Part shown: one piece after another, positions 32,192-43,774 of the stretch | Layout: every line of letters begins with the position of its first letter | Position numbering within the stretch: the stretch's first letter is position 1 | Assembly: GCA_025201705.1 (NCBI GenBank) | Contig: MU616668.1 | Span: forward strand, 1 to 60,027 | DNA length: 60,027 nt | Source: Dissophora ornata | Lineage: Eukaryota; Mortierellomycota; Mortierellomycetes; Mortierellales; Mortierellaceae | Direction: 5' to 3' | Translations under genes and position numbers: made by a program | Notes under the pieces: model-generated | Seen by the model: only the letters and a program-made list of their open reading frames with translations | What the model was told of the DNA's origin: nothing | Databases searched by the model: none

Positions 32192-34864
32192 CTATTTGGA
32201 TTTCTTGGCGCGCTTGCCGTCACGCGACTCTTCTGTCGCCATGGCACTCTTGCGCTTGACCTATTGCACAATGAACAGGTTAGATCCTGGAACATTTAAG
32301 TTGACTTGACATTATATCCACCACGAATGAATCACTTACAGTGTCAACCAACAATGAGAGCGAGGGATCCTCGAATGCACCTTGGACCTTGATCTTTTGG
32401 TTGTTGTTATTGCTGTTGTTATTGTTACTGTTCTTCTTGTTGTTCTTGTTGTTCTTGTTGTTGTTGCTGCTATTGTTGCCCTGCTTCTGCTTCAACTTCT
32501 TCTCGTTCTCATCATGCATCGCCACCGTTCGCTTCTGTCGCTCCTGCAGCAATTCCGTCATAGCCTTTGTCTTCTTGAAGTTAGGGTTCGTAGGATCCAG
32601 CGCGAAATGATGCGATTCATGCAGTGCGCTGAAACGAGGATCGCTGACATCAATCTTGAAGTTATCCTGCAGATCCTCACCCTTGTCCTTCTCGTTCTGA
32701 TTCTTATTCTTGTTCTTTTTACCCTTATTCTTCTTCTCTGCTTTCTGGATCTCCTTCATGTTGAAGTGCTGGTTGTTTTCCCGGTTGTCCTCCATTAACA
32801 ACTCGAGCTCAGCCTTCTTGCGGTTGTCCTCCAGACGCTCCTCCTTAGTGCGCTTCTTCTTTTCGTTCTTCGACTTCTTGTTCTTCTCGGCACCCTTCTT
32901 GCCCTTGTTAGGCAGCATCATTTCGCCACCTGCAAATTCCTCGGCAAAGTAGGAGTCGTTCATGAGACGCTCATCCTCATCATCAGAGAACAATGCCTCG
33001 CCACCTGAAGGGGTAAAATAAAGGTAAAAAAAATGTGAGTTCAGGACAGCGCACATAAGTAGTGGTATCTTCAAACAGTGGTCAGTGATGGCTGGAAGGT
33101 TTACCTTGGTCTTCGTTGTCATCTTCACTGTCGTCGCTATCCTTGAACTTGATGGCCCTAGATTCCTTCTTACGCTGCTTGCGCTCCTTCTCTTTGCGCC
33201 TATACGCTTCAATTGATGTCTCCTCCTTGACAGGCTGCTCACGCTGCTTCTTGGCCTCCAGTAACTCTGCGGCGGCTTCACTCAGACCCGGTGCGAATGT
33301 AATCTCCATCTCCTGGTTCTTATCGTCATCGCTCTCAGCATCACTGTCATCCGAGTCCTTATTACCACCAGCCAACAGTGCACGGTACTTGCGTCGTGTC
33401 GCCTCAACATCATCCTCATCCTCCGATTCTTCATCCGATGAGGCTAGATATGCCTTAAAGTCCATATCCTCTAGATCCTGCTTCGTGAATTTTTGGCGAG
33501 TCACCTTGATTCTGTCCGCGTCGTCTTCGTCCCAGGTCAACTTAACATTCGAGTGCTGGAAGACCTGTGTTGTGAACTCGTTAGGCTTGTAGTTCTCAGG
33601 TGCACCAAAGGCCTCTTCTCGCGGTGCGTCATCAAACTCCATGCCGTCGGGGATATAGCGGAGGTCAAAGAAGTTTGCACTGCTCTCGTACTCGGCTCCA
33701 TCACAGGCTTCACAGATGGCCTTGGCGGTCTCTACCGAGTCGCAGTCAACGACGGCGTAGTAATATTTGAGACGGTCAAGCTGGTATTGACGCAGGGCCT
33801 CGTTATCAATCTCTTCCTCACCCTCCTCAGTTTGCTTCTTGATCAAGGTCTTTTCATCGATTTCCTCATCCGAATATTCGTCATCTGAATCTTCACCGTT
33901 TTTGGAGGTGGACTTGTTTTTGAAGATCTCTGGTGGGGGACCTTCACGTTCCTCACGCTCCAAGCGCTCTTTGCCAAACTCAGAGGGGTAGATTTTGACG
34001 GATCGGATAGCGCCCTTCTCGGGCTTGAATCCCGAAAATACCTTGAACAAGTCTGCTGCCTATTGATGAAATAAAGCAAGACAAAACATTAGTCGCTATA
34101 GAAAAGTCCGAAGAGTCTCTGACCAGATTTTGAAGTATATGATGAGAGCTAATGGTACCTTGACATGATCCCAATCCAGATTGACACACGCAAATCGATG
34201 TGATTCATCTCCTCTAGGGACATCATCTTCCTCTTCTTCTTCTTCTTCCTCTTCGTAAGCCTCGGCCTCCGCATCCAGCTCGGCGGCAGCCTCCTCGTCA
34301 ATATCTGAATCAGAGTCGGAGCCGCTAATCACACCTCTGCCGCGCATGGGGTCGTACGCACCCTCATCTTCGCCCTCCGACTCCGACTCAGAAGCACTGA
34401 CTTCCTCATCCTCGTCCTCGTCTTCATCTTCATCTTCATCCTCGTCGTCGCTTTCCTTTTCACCCTTCTGAAGTTGATAGAATCGCTTCATCTGCTGGTC
34501 GCTTGCTACGCTCTGAAGCTTCCGTCCATATTTGTCGACCTTGGCTAAAACGTGTCATTTTTGATTGCAGGGGTAAAACGTCAGTTGCTGGCTCAGACCT
34601 GTGTAGCAATACCGCAGACTTCCTGTCGGATGCTGCCTTGGCAAAAATGCAATCAAAGCATCATTTTTCGCTCTTTAACGTACGTGCACTCGAGAACTCC
34701 TTGCCCTTGAGCATGGACGAGAATCGAGAGTCGACCGTGACCTTGGAGTCGCTCTTTTGAGGTCTCATAAAACGTGGGTCCCTGTGCACGTGTGCAAAGC
34801 GGCTATCCTTGATGGGCTGGATAGCCTCATTATTTTTGCCTCCTTTCTTTGGTTTGGGCGCCAT
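32192..34864 (-). CDS. ESF1: Pre-rRNA processing protein Esf1
   Basis: Five exons on the minus strand: 34684-34864, 34159-34544, 33105-34059, 32340-33004, 32192-32260; 751 aa. Esf1 is a nucleolar factor for 18S rRNA maturation and 40S assembly. The start MAPKPKKGG is followed by DSRFAHVHRDPRF (about 21-33), VDSRF and VDKYGRKL. A Glu/Asp-rich stretch (about 90-165) precedes the RRM-like domain (RFACVNLDWDHVKAADLFKVF). KIYPSEFGKERLEREE and a long acidic/KKE region follow. The C-terminal NUC153 motif is DPRFSALHESHHFALDPTNP, and the tail is basic (KRAKKSK). An Asn-rich run (about 690-715), unlike most fungal Esf1, lies between NUC153 and the tail. Convergent with eIF2B delta and divergent from RPL26. 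Confidence 0.93.
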
Positions 34865-35510
34865 TGTTTTGTCGTGGATGCGATGTTTTGAGATGGAAGG
34901 TGAATTAGGTGAACACGGTGGAGGGTTATGTTGGTTGCCAAGTGTCCTAGTGTGCACAACGTTCACCTTCTAAACCACCAAAAAAAAAAAAAAAAGTGTT
35001 TACTCCTAGTGGCTTGAAAATTGGCAGTCAAATGTCGATCTTGGATCCTTCGCCCGGACAGGTTCCTCGTTCATATTGCGGCACAAACACACACGCGAAA
35101 AGTAGAACTACTACAAAAGTGAACGACTAGCACACGCAGTGGTGCTGCTTCAGTAGCGGACTATTGGCCTAGGTAATAGCTACGGGTTGGGAACCAGTGT
35201 GCAGCACTCAAGAAGTAACTACCAGTCTGCATCTGGGCAGCAGCTAAGCCAACCTATTGCGAGCAATTGAGCTAGATATTGATAACAGAAAAATTGAAGA
35301 GGTAAGTAATGTTAAGGAATTGCGAGAACTACTACACGAGTAGCAGATCGTCCTGGGTATCCAGTAGCCTAGAATCATCAGGGCTGAAGCGCGGGTCCAT
35401 GGATTGCAGTGGGTGAGATGTCGTGTGGCTTTGAAGCCTAAACGCATTTAATCTGGCCTGCCCTTGGAACTCAAGTGAGCCTCCTCTTCTTAACAAACGA
35501 TTTATTCAAT
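34865..35510. promoter_or_regulatory. Shared upstream region of ESF1 and RPL26
   Basis: 646 bp between the ATGs of two divergent ribosome-related genes. It contains an A(17) tract at about 34979-34995, a candidate nucleosome-excluding element. I could not identify a known ribosomal-protein promoter motif. Confidence 0.4.
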
Positions 35511-36995
35511 ATGAAGCAGTCCGTTGGTAAATACCTCATACCTGCGAAGCATCCATCCATCGGCTTGGAGGCATCTATCATCCATTCCATCCATCGAGCA
35601 GGATATCGACACAATTTTCGACAATTGGGCCACGACAATTTGCTTGATAATATTGTGATTGACTTCGGCAGGATCACATTTGATCTTCAATTGCATTACG
35701 GCGATTCGATGATCAGGAATCAACATCATGCCCAGAGATCTCAGCCTCACAATACACAATTACGCCCTTCAATTCACTCCTCAGCAACATATCCCTAACT
35801 CTCATATCATTGAAAGCAGAAGCAACTTTTGGCTGACCACACAATACCTTCTGCCCTCCAGATGTTAGCTCTTCCCGCCGCAAGAGCAGAAAGGCCCACT
35901 TTTCTGCTCCCTCTGATCTTCGCCGTAAGATCATGAGCGCTTCCCTCTCCAAGGAGCTCCGGGAGAAGCACAGCGTAAGTTTGCGGTTGGGATAAGTCCA
36001 AGTTTTTTCCTATCCTGGGTTGGGGCCCCCTCCTTTTCAAGAGCAAGTCGGCAAATCCTGCGACCGACCCGTGGCAACCGCGACAGCTGGAGCTCACACC
36101 CGCAGAAGCAGCAAACAGCAGCAGCAACAGCGACATCTACAGTAACGGCATTAGTTTCAGCCTTTTGACAGCACGCCAGAGATAGTCCAATTGAGCGACC
36201 AGTATCGTCCATACGTCAGCACTGGAATCGTCAACCCTCTCAACAGAACATGGATTCAAACGTCGCCAACTGTCAACACTGTCTGCTCGACACCCTACAC
36301 GTCCGACGTTTCAACATGCACTATACGTCTCAACTCAACGGCACGCAAAACAGCGCAGCATTGTCAGTCGTGCGTGAAAGGAACAGCCAACGAGAAACTG
36401 GAGGGACGAGCAATTGACGATTGCTCGGCCCTTCGACCCTTCGTTTTGTTTTCTGGCTTTCTTTGGAGCATCAAAACCTCCAAAATGGCCTGTCCTCAGC
36501 GACCTGACTCTGCAATGTAATGTTTCGACCTTCAATTTATCTTACTCGGAAAAGGAGCGGGGCAATTCATTTAAAAAGAGGAGAATCAAAATAAGAGGGG
36601 CAGTTTGGAGAAAGGGAGGATTGGGTCTACATGAAGAGCCGCCATGTTTATCAATTGAACAACGAGACGTGTATATCTTACCATTTCATCCGCTTGATTC
36701 GCGCTTCGTGAATAAAAACAATTAGGCCCGTTCCATCCCCATCCGCAAGGATGACGAGGTCATGGTCGTTCGCGGTTCCTTCAAGGGCCGTGAGGGCAAG
36801 GTCGTCCAGGTCTACCGTCGCAAGTGGGTCATTCACATCGAGCGTGTCAACCGCGAGAAGGCCAACGGTGCCTCCGTCCCCGTCGGTATCCACCCCTCCA
36901 AGGTCGTCGTCACCAAGCTCCACTTGGACAACGACCGCAAGTCGATTCTCGAGCGCAAGGACCGCTCCAAGAAGACTGAGGTCATGCAGGAGTAA
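35511..36995 (+). CDS. RPL26: 60S ribosomal protein L26 (uL24)
   Basis: Three exons: 35511-35526, 35862-35974, 36726-36995; 132 aa. The first exon is only 16 nt and encodes MKQSV plus one base. Splicing gives [19 protein letters not shown], which matches the yeast L26 N-terminus (MAKQSLDVSS type) and confirms the tiny exon. The body contains [34 protein letters not shown] (KOW motif), [14 protein letters not shown] and [15 protein letters not shown]. Codon use in exon 3 is strongly C/G-ending, as expected of a highly expressed gene. The introns are long (335 and 751 nt), unusual for this window. I found no convincing snoRNA boxes in them. Confidence 0.93.
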
Positions 36996-37696
36996 AAATC
37001 CCTTTTTATTCAGAAAACTCTCTTGTCAAACGTTTGGACAGAATAAAAAGAATTCAGCTTCATCCATATATTTCTAGACCTTTTGTCTTGTGTCGTAAAA
37101 AGGAATTCAACAATGAGTTGTGTTTTAGGTTAAAATATACACGCTGTCTTTTGGGAAAATAAAAAGCCTAAGCACGTTCAGTGGAAATGGGGGAAGGGCT
37201 ACCGGGGGTCGCAGGGTTGCAGAACTTGGTAGAAACACTTTCACGATACCGGTCAAAGCGCTTGTAGACTTCAACAGCCTGTATCTAAGGTCGACTAGGA
37301 TATCCGGAGCTTTGAAACTCGCTGCCTGCGAGATCCGGACTTTACACTGGTAATTTTCGTGTTAGAATAAGCTGTTTATCAAAATGTCAAGGGCCAACAT
37401 AAGGGCAAAGCTGAAGCTGGAACCGAAGCTGACGCCAGATCATAAAAATGGCACGATACCGCTGTGTTGGTAATTCAATGATGGCCTCCTTAAACACACA
37501 ACATGGGTGCAGCCCTTGCCCTTGTTGGAGCCAGACGAAATCGCTGCCCACAAAATTCGGCTGTTAGAAGGATTGCAGCCTCACAAGCACTCTGTTAAAT
37601 GATCCGTTTCACACACACAAAGCAGTTGGGACGCAAGTGTTCTTTATTTTTCCGCAAATAAAAAAACCGAAAAACAAATCCTCCGTTGTTGCCTTT
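36996..37696. other. Spacer between convergent RPL26 and RPS15
   Basis: Contains the RPL26 3' UTR (AATAAAAAG near 37041) and the RPS15 3' UTR. On the minus strand, 37168-37278 reads as a protein-like 36-codon stretch preceded by an AG acceptor (AVEVYKRFDRYRESVSTKFC at its start) and ended by TAG. No partner exons were found, so it may be a relic or chance. Confidence 0.4.
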
Positions 37697-38503
37697 TTAC
37701 TTGAGGGGAATGAAACGGGAAGAGTGGGTGGCACCGATACCGGGACGACCGTGCTTGACGGGCTTGTAGGTGATGGAGAACTCTCCGAGGTAGTGTCCGA
37801 TCATCTCAGGCTTGATCTCGACCTGGTTGAAGGTCTTTCCGTTGTAAACACCGACGACGGAACCGATCATCTCGGGGACGACGATCATGTTACGGAGGTG
37901 GGTCTTGACAACAGCGGGCTTCTCCATGGCGGGAGCGTCCTTCTTGGCCTGGCGGAGCTTCTTGATCAATCCCATGGGCTTGCGCTTGAGACCACGCTGG
38001 AAACGTCTGCGGGGGCGGGCGTTGACAAGGTCAATCAACTGCTCGGAGGTGAGGTCCAAGAGCTTGTCAAGGTTGATTCCGCGGTAAGAGAACGTGCGGA
38101 ACGTTCTCTTCTTCTTAATGTCGACGGCAGCGGCATCGTGGTTTTCGTCAGCCTATAGGTAATGTTATAGCATACGCGCGAGAGGGCAAAAGAAACGTCG
38201 ATGAGTTTCCTGTTTTCCTTTTTCTCAAGTGTGGAATCTGGCAGGGAGGGCTGATAAACGCGATATGTCTCGCTGAGTTGAAGCAAAGACTGGTGCTTCG
38301 TGCCGTCTATCGGCTGTCATTCCTCCAATATGTTGTCAGCGCGGGCAGGTGTATAGGTAATGTGCCGCAACGCCCTTCGATTTCATTAGAGCTGGTCCTG
38401 TTTATTTGTAGCGCCAAAAAGAGACATAGCCATGGCATGGGCATTCAGGAGCTGACAGACAAATGGACTCCATCGATCCATCTGAATGAACTGCCCCACC
38501 ATG
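37697..38503 (-). CDS. RPS15: 40S ribosomal protein S15 (uS19)
   Basis: The main exon is 37697-38152 on the minus strand and encodes 151 residues beginning [15 protein letters not shown] after an acceptor CTATAG. Family blocks are [78 protein letters not shown] and the C-terminus [11 protein letters not shown]. It lacks a start codon, so the initiator must be in an upstream exon. The best candidate is an ATG immediately followed by GTGGGG at 38501-38503, giving an ATG-only coding first exon and a protein of 152 aa. This first exon is tentative; the main exon is certain. Confidence 0.9.
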
Positions 38504-39196
38504 GTTGATGGCAAAGATGGCCTCTGGTACTATCCTGGATGTCGGCTTTCGTGAGATTTATTGGAATGCTGGCAGCCAAAGCCCCAGAGGATGGGTTGTG
38601 ATTGAATGACGGAACTGCAGTAGTTCCTGATTCCATCACAACTCCTTCCTCCAGAGCTTTGCCGCCTTTGCACCCCTATTGAAGCCCTGTAGTCGATATC
38701 GCAGCTTTCTCAAGGATCCTTCTCCATGAAAATCAAATGGCTGAGTCGTTTGGATAGTCCTTGATAGTTGACATCTGACAGCAGCATCGAGTGAATTACA
38801 GAGACAGATCATCTACGATCGCCCGGTTTTTTTTCCCTGATCGTCCTGTGAGTGGTGAATTCCAAATGACAATGGTGATGGATTTGGCGTTTCCTTGAAT
38901 AATCGTAATTTCCAGCAATATGATAGATGGATAGATGGATCGAAGGTTCGACAACAAGGATGTCTCTTCTGTCTTCACTATGGTATACGGTCACGCACCA
39001 TTTTGGAAAATTTGAAAGGAAGAACAAATGGAGTGTGGGCAGAATGAAATTATATGGGGAGGACTGTCAGCTTGAAGTAATAGTCACGTGGAGCATTGCT
39101 GTGTTTACTTTTTTCTTTTTTCTTTTTTTTTGAAGCATGGTAAAGTCCCACCTCAGGCATCGTCTCCACAACACTCACACATCAATAACTACAAAC
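38504..39196. promoter_or_regulatory. Shared upstream region of RPS15 and RRP1
   Basis: Divergent promoter region with a T-rich run at about 39108-39131, shortly before the RRP1 start. No gene recognised. A short minus-strand frame (38445-38639) is probably accidental. Confidence 0.4.
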
Positions 39197-40869
39197 ATGG
39201 TTGTCATTGGTTCTGCCACGGACTCGTCGTCGCTATTTGGAAAGAAGCTTGCCGCCAATGGTACAATTTCAACTTTACTTCTCTCTCCCTTGCTCTCTCC
39301 CTTCCATATACTCTCATGACAACTTTGAAGGAACGCTATCGCTAACACTTCCCCGTCTGCAATCGTAAACGAATATCTCGCCATTGAACAGACAAGAAGA
39401 CTAGAGACAAAGCCGTCAAGGCCCTCGGGAAATGGGTCTCAAAGAAGACGGATTTCACACACCTGGAACTCATGAAGCTCTGGAAGGGTCTCTTCTATTG
39501 TAAGCCAACATCTAATCCGCGAGCCCTGATCCGTTCACCTTTCTTCTCTGGACCCATGATCTTCAGTTGGGCGCACGTTCTAACCAATCAACACTTTATA
39601 TCCGGAAAATCGTAGGCGTATGGATGTCAGATAAGCCTGTCGTCCAACAGCAACTGAGCGAAACGTTGTCCTCTTTGATCATTAAAGTGCCCCGTGAGGG
39701 CGTTATGGATTTTATTGCAACATTCTGGGAGACCATCTGTGCGGAATGGCACGGCATCGATCGCCTGAGGTATGTCACGAAGATAGCTGACATGTGTTCC
39801 TGTACAAGGCGCCTACTCGATCTGCTTGCAAGTCGTGAAATGGTCAGCATGTCCTGGCGATTTCTAACACTAATACTCTTTCTCTTCGATCAAATGCGAT
39901 CGCTAGACTCGACAAGTTCTACTTTTTGTTGCGTCGCTTCCTCTTATACTCATTCCGCATGCTTAAAGAAAGCGATTGGGATCCGGCCACCGTCAAAGAA
40001 TTCACGGACGTCATGATCAATGGGCCACTAAAGTAAGCAGCTCATATCAGGACGAAAAGGATCGGAACCGATCTTTGGATGGCAAACTATAGATCGTCAG
40101 GCCACTCACCTTTCCTCGAATTTAACCAAACCTGTAGCGCAACAAGCACGAAAGTTCCCGATGGAATCCGTTTCCACCTTATTGAAATCTACTTGGAGGA
40201 ACTGGAAAAGACTGTGGATGTGGCTCATTCGGGAGAAGTACCAACGGCCCATGTTCTTGCACCCATGTTCCATCTGTTGGGACACACTATCAACGGAAAG
40301 GTGTATAAGATGGTAGCAGAGGAAGTATTCGAGGCCATTTTGAAGAAGACTGGTAAGAAAGATAGTTTGAATTTTGGAGACTTGAGAATGGTTCTCGTCT
40401 TAATGTCGGCTTTATGTAGCCTTACCTAACATATTCATTCTCTGCTGTTATCTTCGGCTGGAAATTAGCTGCTGGTGAGGGAGATGACTCTGATTTTGAG
40501 GAAGACGCTGATCTGACAATATTCGATAAAACCGGAGACGACGACGACGAGGAGGAGGATGAGGATGAGGAGGATGAGAACGCTGATGAGCAAATGGCCG
40601 AGGACGATGATGATGAAGAGGATGAAGAGGAGGCTAAGGCAATGGCTGAGATGGAGATGGAGATGGACGGTGGCGAGACAGAGAGCACAACATTTGATTA
40701 CGATCTGATGGGTATCAAGGATCGGCTCTTATCTGTGGGTGCAGACAAAGAGACTGTAGAACAGAACCGCCGCAAAATTTACCTTCTCCATAAGGAATAC
40801 CAGGATTTCTGTCCGTTGGAGGAGAATGATTCCGAGGAGGAGAACGAGGAGGCAGAAGAAGAAGAATAA
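39197..40869 (+). CDS. RRP1: Ribosomal RNA processing protein Rrp1 (Nop52 family)
   Basis: Six exons: 39197-39260, 39392-39499, 39616-39769, 39907-40032, 40138-40352, 40469-40869; 355 aa. Rrp1 is a nucleolar factor for 27S pre-rRNA processing and 60S assembly. The Nop52 domain spans about 12-225, with FGKKLAANDKKTRDKAVKAL, ELMKLWKGLFYCVWMSDKP, LRLDKFYFLLRRFLLYSF, GIRFHLIEIYLEEL and FEAILKKT, several of them restored only by splicing. It is followed by an acidic tail (about 235-300, runs of Asp/Glu encoded by GAC/GAG repeats) and a final helix (NRRKIYLLHKEYQDFCP). Introns are 71-137 nt. Confidence 0.93.
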
Positions 40870-42898
40870 AAACTAGGTCTCGGTAGAGAAAGGAGATGAG
40901 GAGAGGAGACTATTGCATATCCATCATATTTTTTTTCTTGCATTTTCAAATACAATAAAACTAGACATAATACAGCAAAATTGTTTGTTGCCATCGAATT
41001 GCTGTTGCACTTTGCATAGCCTCCAAATCTTGATTCTTTCCATATTTGGTCGACAATACGCATTTGTGAGCATGATAAAATAGCTGCGTCCGCTTTCACG
41101 ACCACGGCTACTGCAGTAAAATCGTCGAAACAGTACGCTGACAAGCCTTACCATTCTTGCTAGGAATGCTCTACTGCATGGTTGAACTTTGAAGTGTCGT
41201 GCCATAAGCGCTCATCAGCGGCGGCAGCGGGTAGCAAAGACATCACCATTGTCAAAGATGCGAATACTTCGAGAATATGCTCTTCTTTGAGCTGAACGAT
41301 GTTTTGTTTACGGACAAACTGAACTAGTGCATCATTCTCCAATTACCACATCCTGCTTACTTGCAATGATGTATATCTTCACCATGACTTGGACTCTCCT
41401 ATCATGATCTGTTGTCGTCCTGTTAGCCGTCGTGGTCCGTCGATATGAGTCGAACTTTGTCCTATCTGTAGACAATACGGAATCGGCGAATGTGTCCCCA
41501 AACCCCAAACCTTCCTCGCTCTCCTCCTTCAATGGAGATAAACGCATGCTTTTCCTTGTGCCTGGCTCGTTTTAGCGCTGACACTCCGTCCTCTTTCACT
41601 GTAGTTCTAACTGCAGCTGCGTCTTCTTTTAGAGGATCATATTACTCAATGATTACCATAGCACTTCCTTTGACTACCAAGCATGGATGGGCGCTTGTGG
41701 ACGCAATCCTGATCCAGGCATTGCTTTATATGGGATAGCACATGTATGAGTTTTGTGGCAATAACACTCATTAGGTGCTAATCAGTTAACACTTTTTCCT
41801 TCTCATCATTATAGCAGCTGTGGGAAGGGGTTGAGGATGGATAAGAAAGAAGTAAGGGAGGAAGAGGGGAAAGGGGTGCCTCCATCGCCTTACCGTTTGC
41901 GTGACCATGCGACTGTAGCCGAGGGAAGTCACCTGAATAGGCCATATCAAAAGTAGTAATAACCAAATGAAGCGGCACGGATAAGGGCGAGAAAAGAGTA
42001 CTAGCGAAAAAGCGTAAGCAAGGAGATGAGAGAGGAGAGAGGAAAGAGAAGAGAGCGATATTGGCGACAGGAGATGCAATTAAAAATTTTTAAAGGGGAG
42101 ACAGAGGTGCATGGTGCAGCTCATCGGGACGCGCCGCCCATTCGGACACCCTCTCTCGGTTTCTGTTGTACAGTACATGTGTTCCTTTGTGAAAGGGCCA
42201 TCCGATGCAACTTTTTTTTTTTTTTTTTTTGGTCATTTCCATCCAGGGCAGGACCAGAGAGCTGCCCTTACTCAATTCGTCATTGATGATCATGTTCACA
42301 TGCAAAATACAAAACCGAGTCGCGCTCGAGACTCACAGAAACGTGTATGATGGATCCAATGATGGTCCTGGCAACCCTTTGCCAGAACCGTGCAACTGAG
42401 CATTAAAAACAAGAGCTGTGTCCTGGTTTTGATGGACACGATCTTTGAGTCATATTGGCTCAGGGTACTTGCGAAAACGAAAGAGATGCTCGCGACACAT
42501 CTACTCACCGATTTATACAAAGGCAATTAAGGCAAGGTTTTGCGCAAGGACGAAGGCGAAGTTTGCACAATGCAATACACAAAAGGAAAATGCGCACGGC
42601 AAACAAAAGAAAGTAAAAATGACGATGAAAAAAGCAAAGCGACATGCCCAAAAAAGCGGATGCAAAAACAATAAGCGGACCTTGACACCAACAGCATACG
42701 GACACACGCACACCGTCAACGCGGGTACTCCTTTTCTTGCCTTCTTTCTCTCTCACGAACTCTCACTCTCTTCTCTTCTTTTCTCTTCCATATTTTCTCT
42801 CCATCTCTCCCTTATCGTCGACGACCTCTTTCACGCTCTCAACGACAACATCCGAAACACAACACCTATCACCCTACTACGAACAATCGATATCCCAA
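40870..42898. other. Gene-poor interval with coding-like minus-strand stretch
   Basis: No gene recognised with confidence. On the minus strand, 41160-41547 contains two overlapping frames that look protein-like (frame 1 ends VQVMVKIYIIASKQDVV; frame 2 contains RKQNIVQLKEEHILEVFASL). They are joined by a frame change and end in TAG, suggesting a decayed or unusually spliced gene. T(19) lies at about 42211-42230. The last 170 bp (42729-42898) are CT-rich and form the leader of the next gene. Confidence 0.4.
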
Positions 42899-43774
42899 AT
42901 GGCCGATAACATTGCTCACCATACCCAGACCTCTGTCACCCCCGAAGAACCTGCCCCTGTTGCCGTCGAGGAGACGACGACTACCGAGGTCACCGCCGCT
43001 CCTACCGAAGAGACTGCCGCCGAACTCGAGCAAACGTTCTCAACCGCTGTTGAACCCTCAGACGCGCCTGTTCTGAACGCAGATGACACGCCTCATGAAC
43101 CTTCCGCTGAAGAGACCACTGCTGAAGAGACCACCACTGCAGCTGAGGGCGGTGAGGAGGCTGCGGCTATCTCGCCCCCTGTCTCGAGTGGATCGGATAA
43201 GAAGTCGAAGTCGTGGATCTCAAAATTGACTAACAACTTCAAGAAGTTGGCGGACAAGAAGCCCAAGACTGAGAAGACTGCCGAGACCTCTGCTGCTACT
43301 GAAGAGGTTAGTTCCACTGCAGAGACAGCCGAAGGTGAGGCTGCTCCTGAGGCTACCACGATAGAGACTCCTGCTATCGAGGAGACCCCTGCTACTGTGG
43401 AGACCGATGCTGTTGCTACTGTTCCAGCGACGACGGAGCACGCCGCTGAGGAAAAGCCTGTCGTTGAGCACGCTACTGAAGAGGCATCATTGTCCGCTGC
43501 TGCACAAAAGCCTCTGGCCAAGCGTCTGTCGTTTAACTTTTTCAAGAAGTCGAACAAAGCAGATAAGGAGAAGGCCCCTACGACCACACCTGCACCTGTG
43601 ACAGAGGCGCCCGAAGGTGATGAAGAGGGTGAGGCTCCTGCTGCTCCCGCCAAGGATGAAGAGGAAGAAGCTGCACCCCCAATCCCGGCCAAGGATATCG
43701 TGCCAGTGATTGAGGCGCCACATGTTCCTACAGACCTTGTTGTTGAAGAGACTGCCGTTACTGCTGTCCATTAA
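42899..43774 (+). CDS. Acidic, intrinsically disordered protein of unknown function
   Basis: 291 aa, intronless. ATG 42899 (CAAATGG) follows a long CT-rich leader typical of a well-expressed gene, and codons are largely C/G-ending. Composition is dominated by Ala, Glu, Thr and Pro, with TEET/EETTA-type repeats. Two short basic, aromatic patches stand out from the acidic background: SWISKLTNNFKKLADKKPK (about 102-120) and KRLSFNFFKKSNKADKEK (about 206-223). They share an N-F-x-K-K core with Ser-rich flanks and look like two copies of a membrane- or phosphate-binding motif. No signal peptide or membrane segment. The C-terminus has PPIPAKDIVPVIEAP. No family recognised. Confidence 0.75.
   Translation: MADNIAHHTQTSVTPEEPAPVAVEETTTTEVTAAPTEETAAELEQTFSTAVEPSDAPVLNADDTPHEPSAEETTAEETTTAAEGGEEAAAISPPVSSGSDKKSKSWISKLTNNFKKLADKKPKTEKTAETSAATEEVSSTAETAEGEAAPEATTIETPAIEETPATVETDAVATVPATTEHAAEEKPVVEHATEEASLSAAAQKPLAKRLSFNFFKKSNKADKEKAPTTTPAPVTEAPEGDEEGEAPAAPAKDEEEEAAPPIPAKDIVPVIEAPHVPTDLVVEETAVTAVH

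Noticed and set aside
32341..33592. Long Leu/Val/Ser-rich plus-strand ORFs
   Set aside because: Antisense shadows of the Asn-, Glu- and Lys-rich ESF1 coding sequence.
35641..35760. Possible C/D-box snoRNA in RPL26 intron 1 (GATGATC)
   Set aside because: The C box is imperfect and no terminal stem or paired D box at proper spacing is visible.
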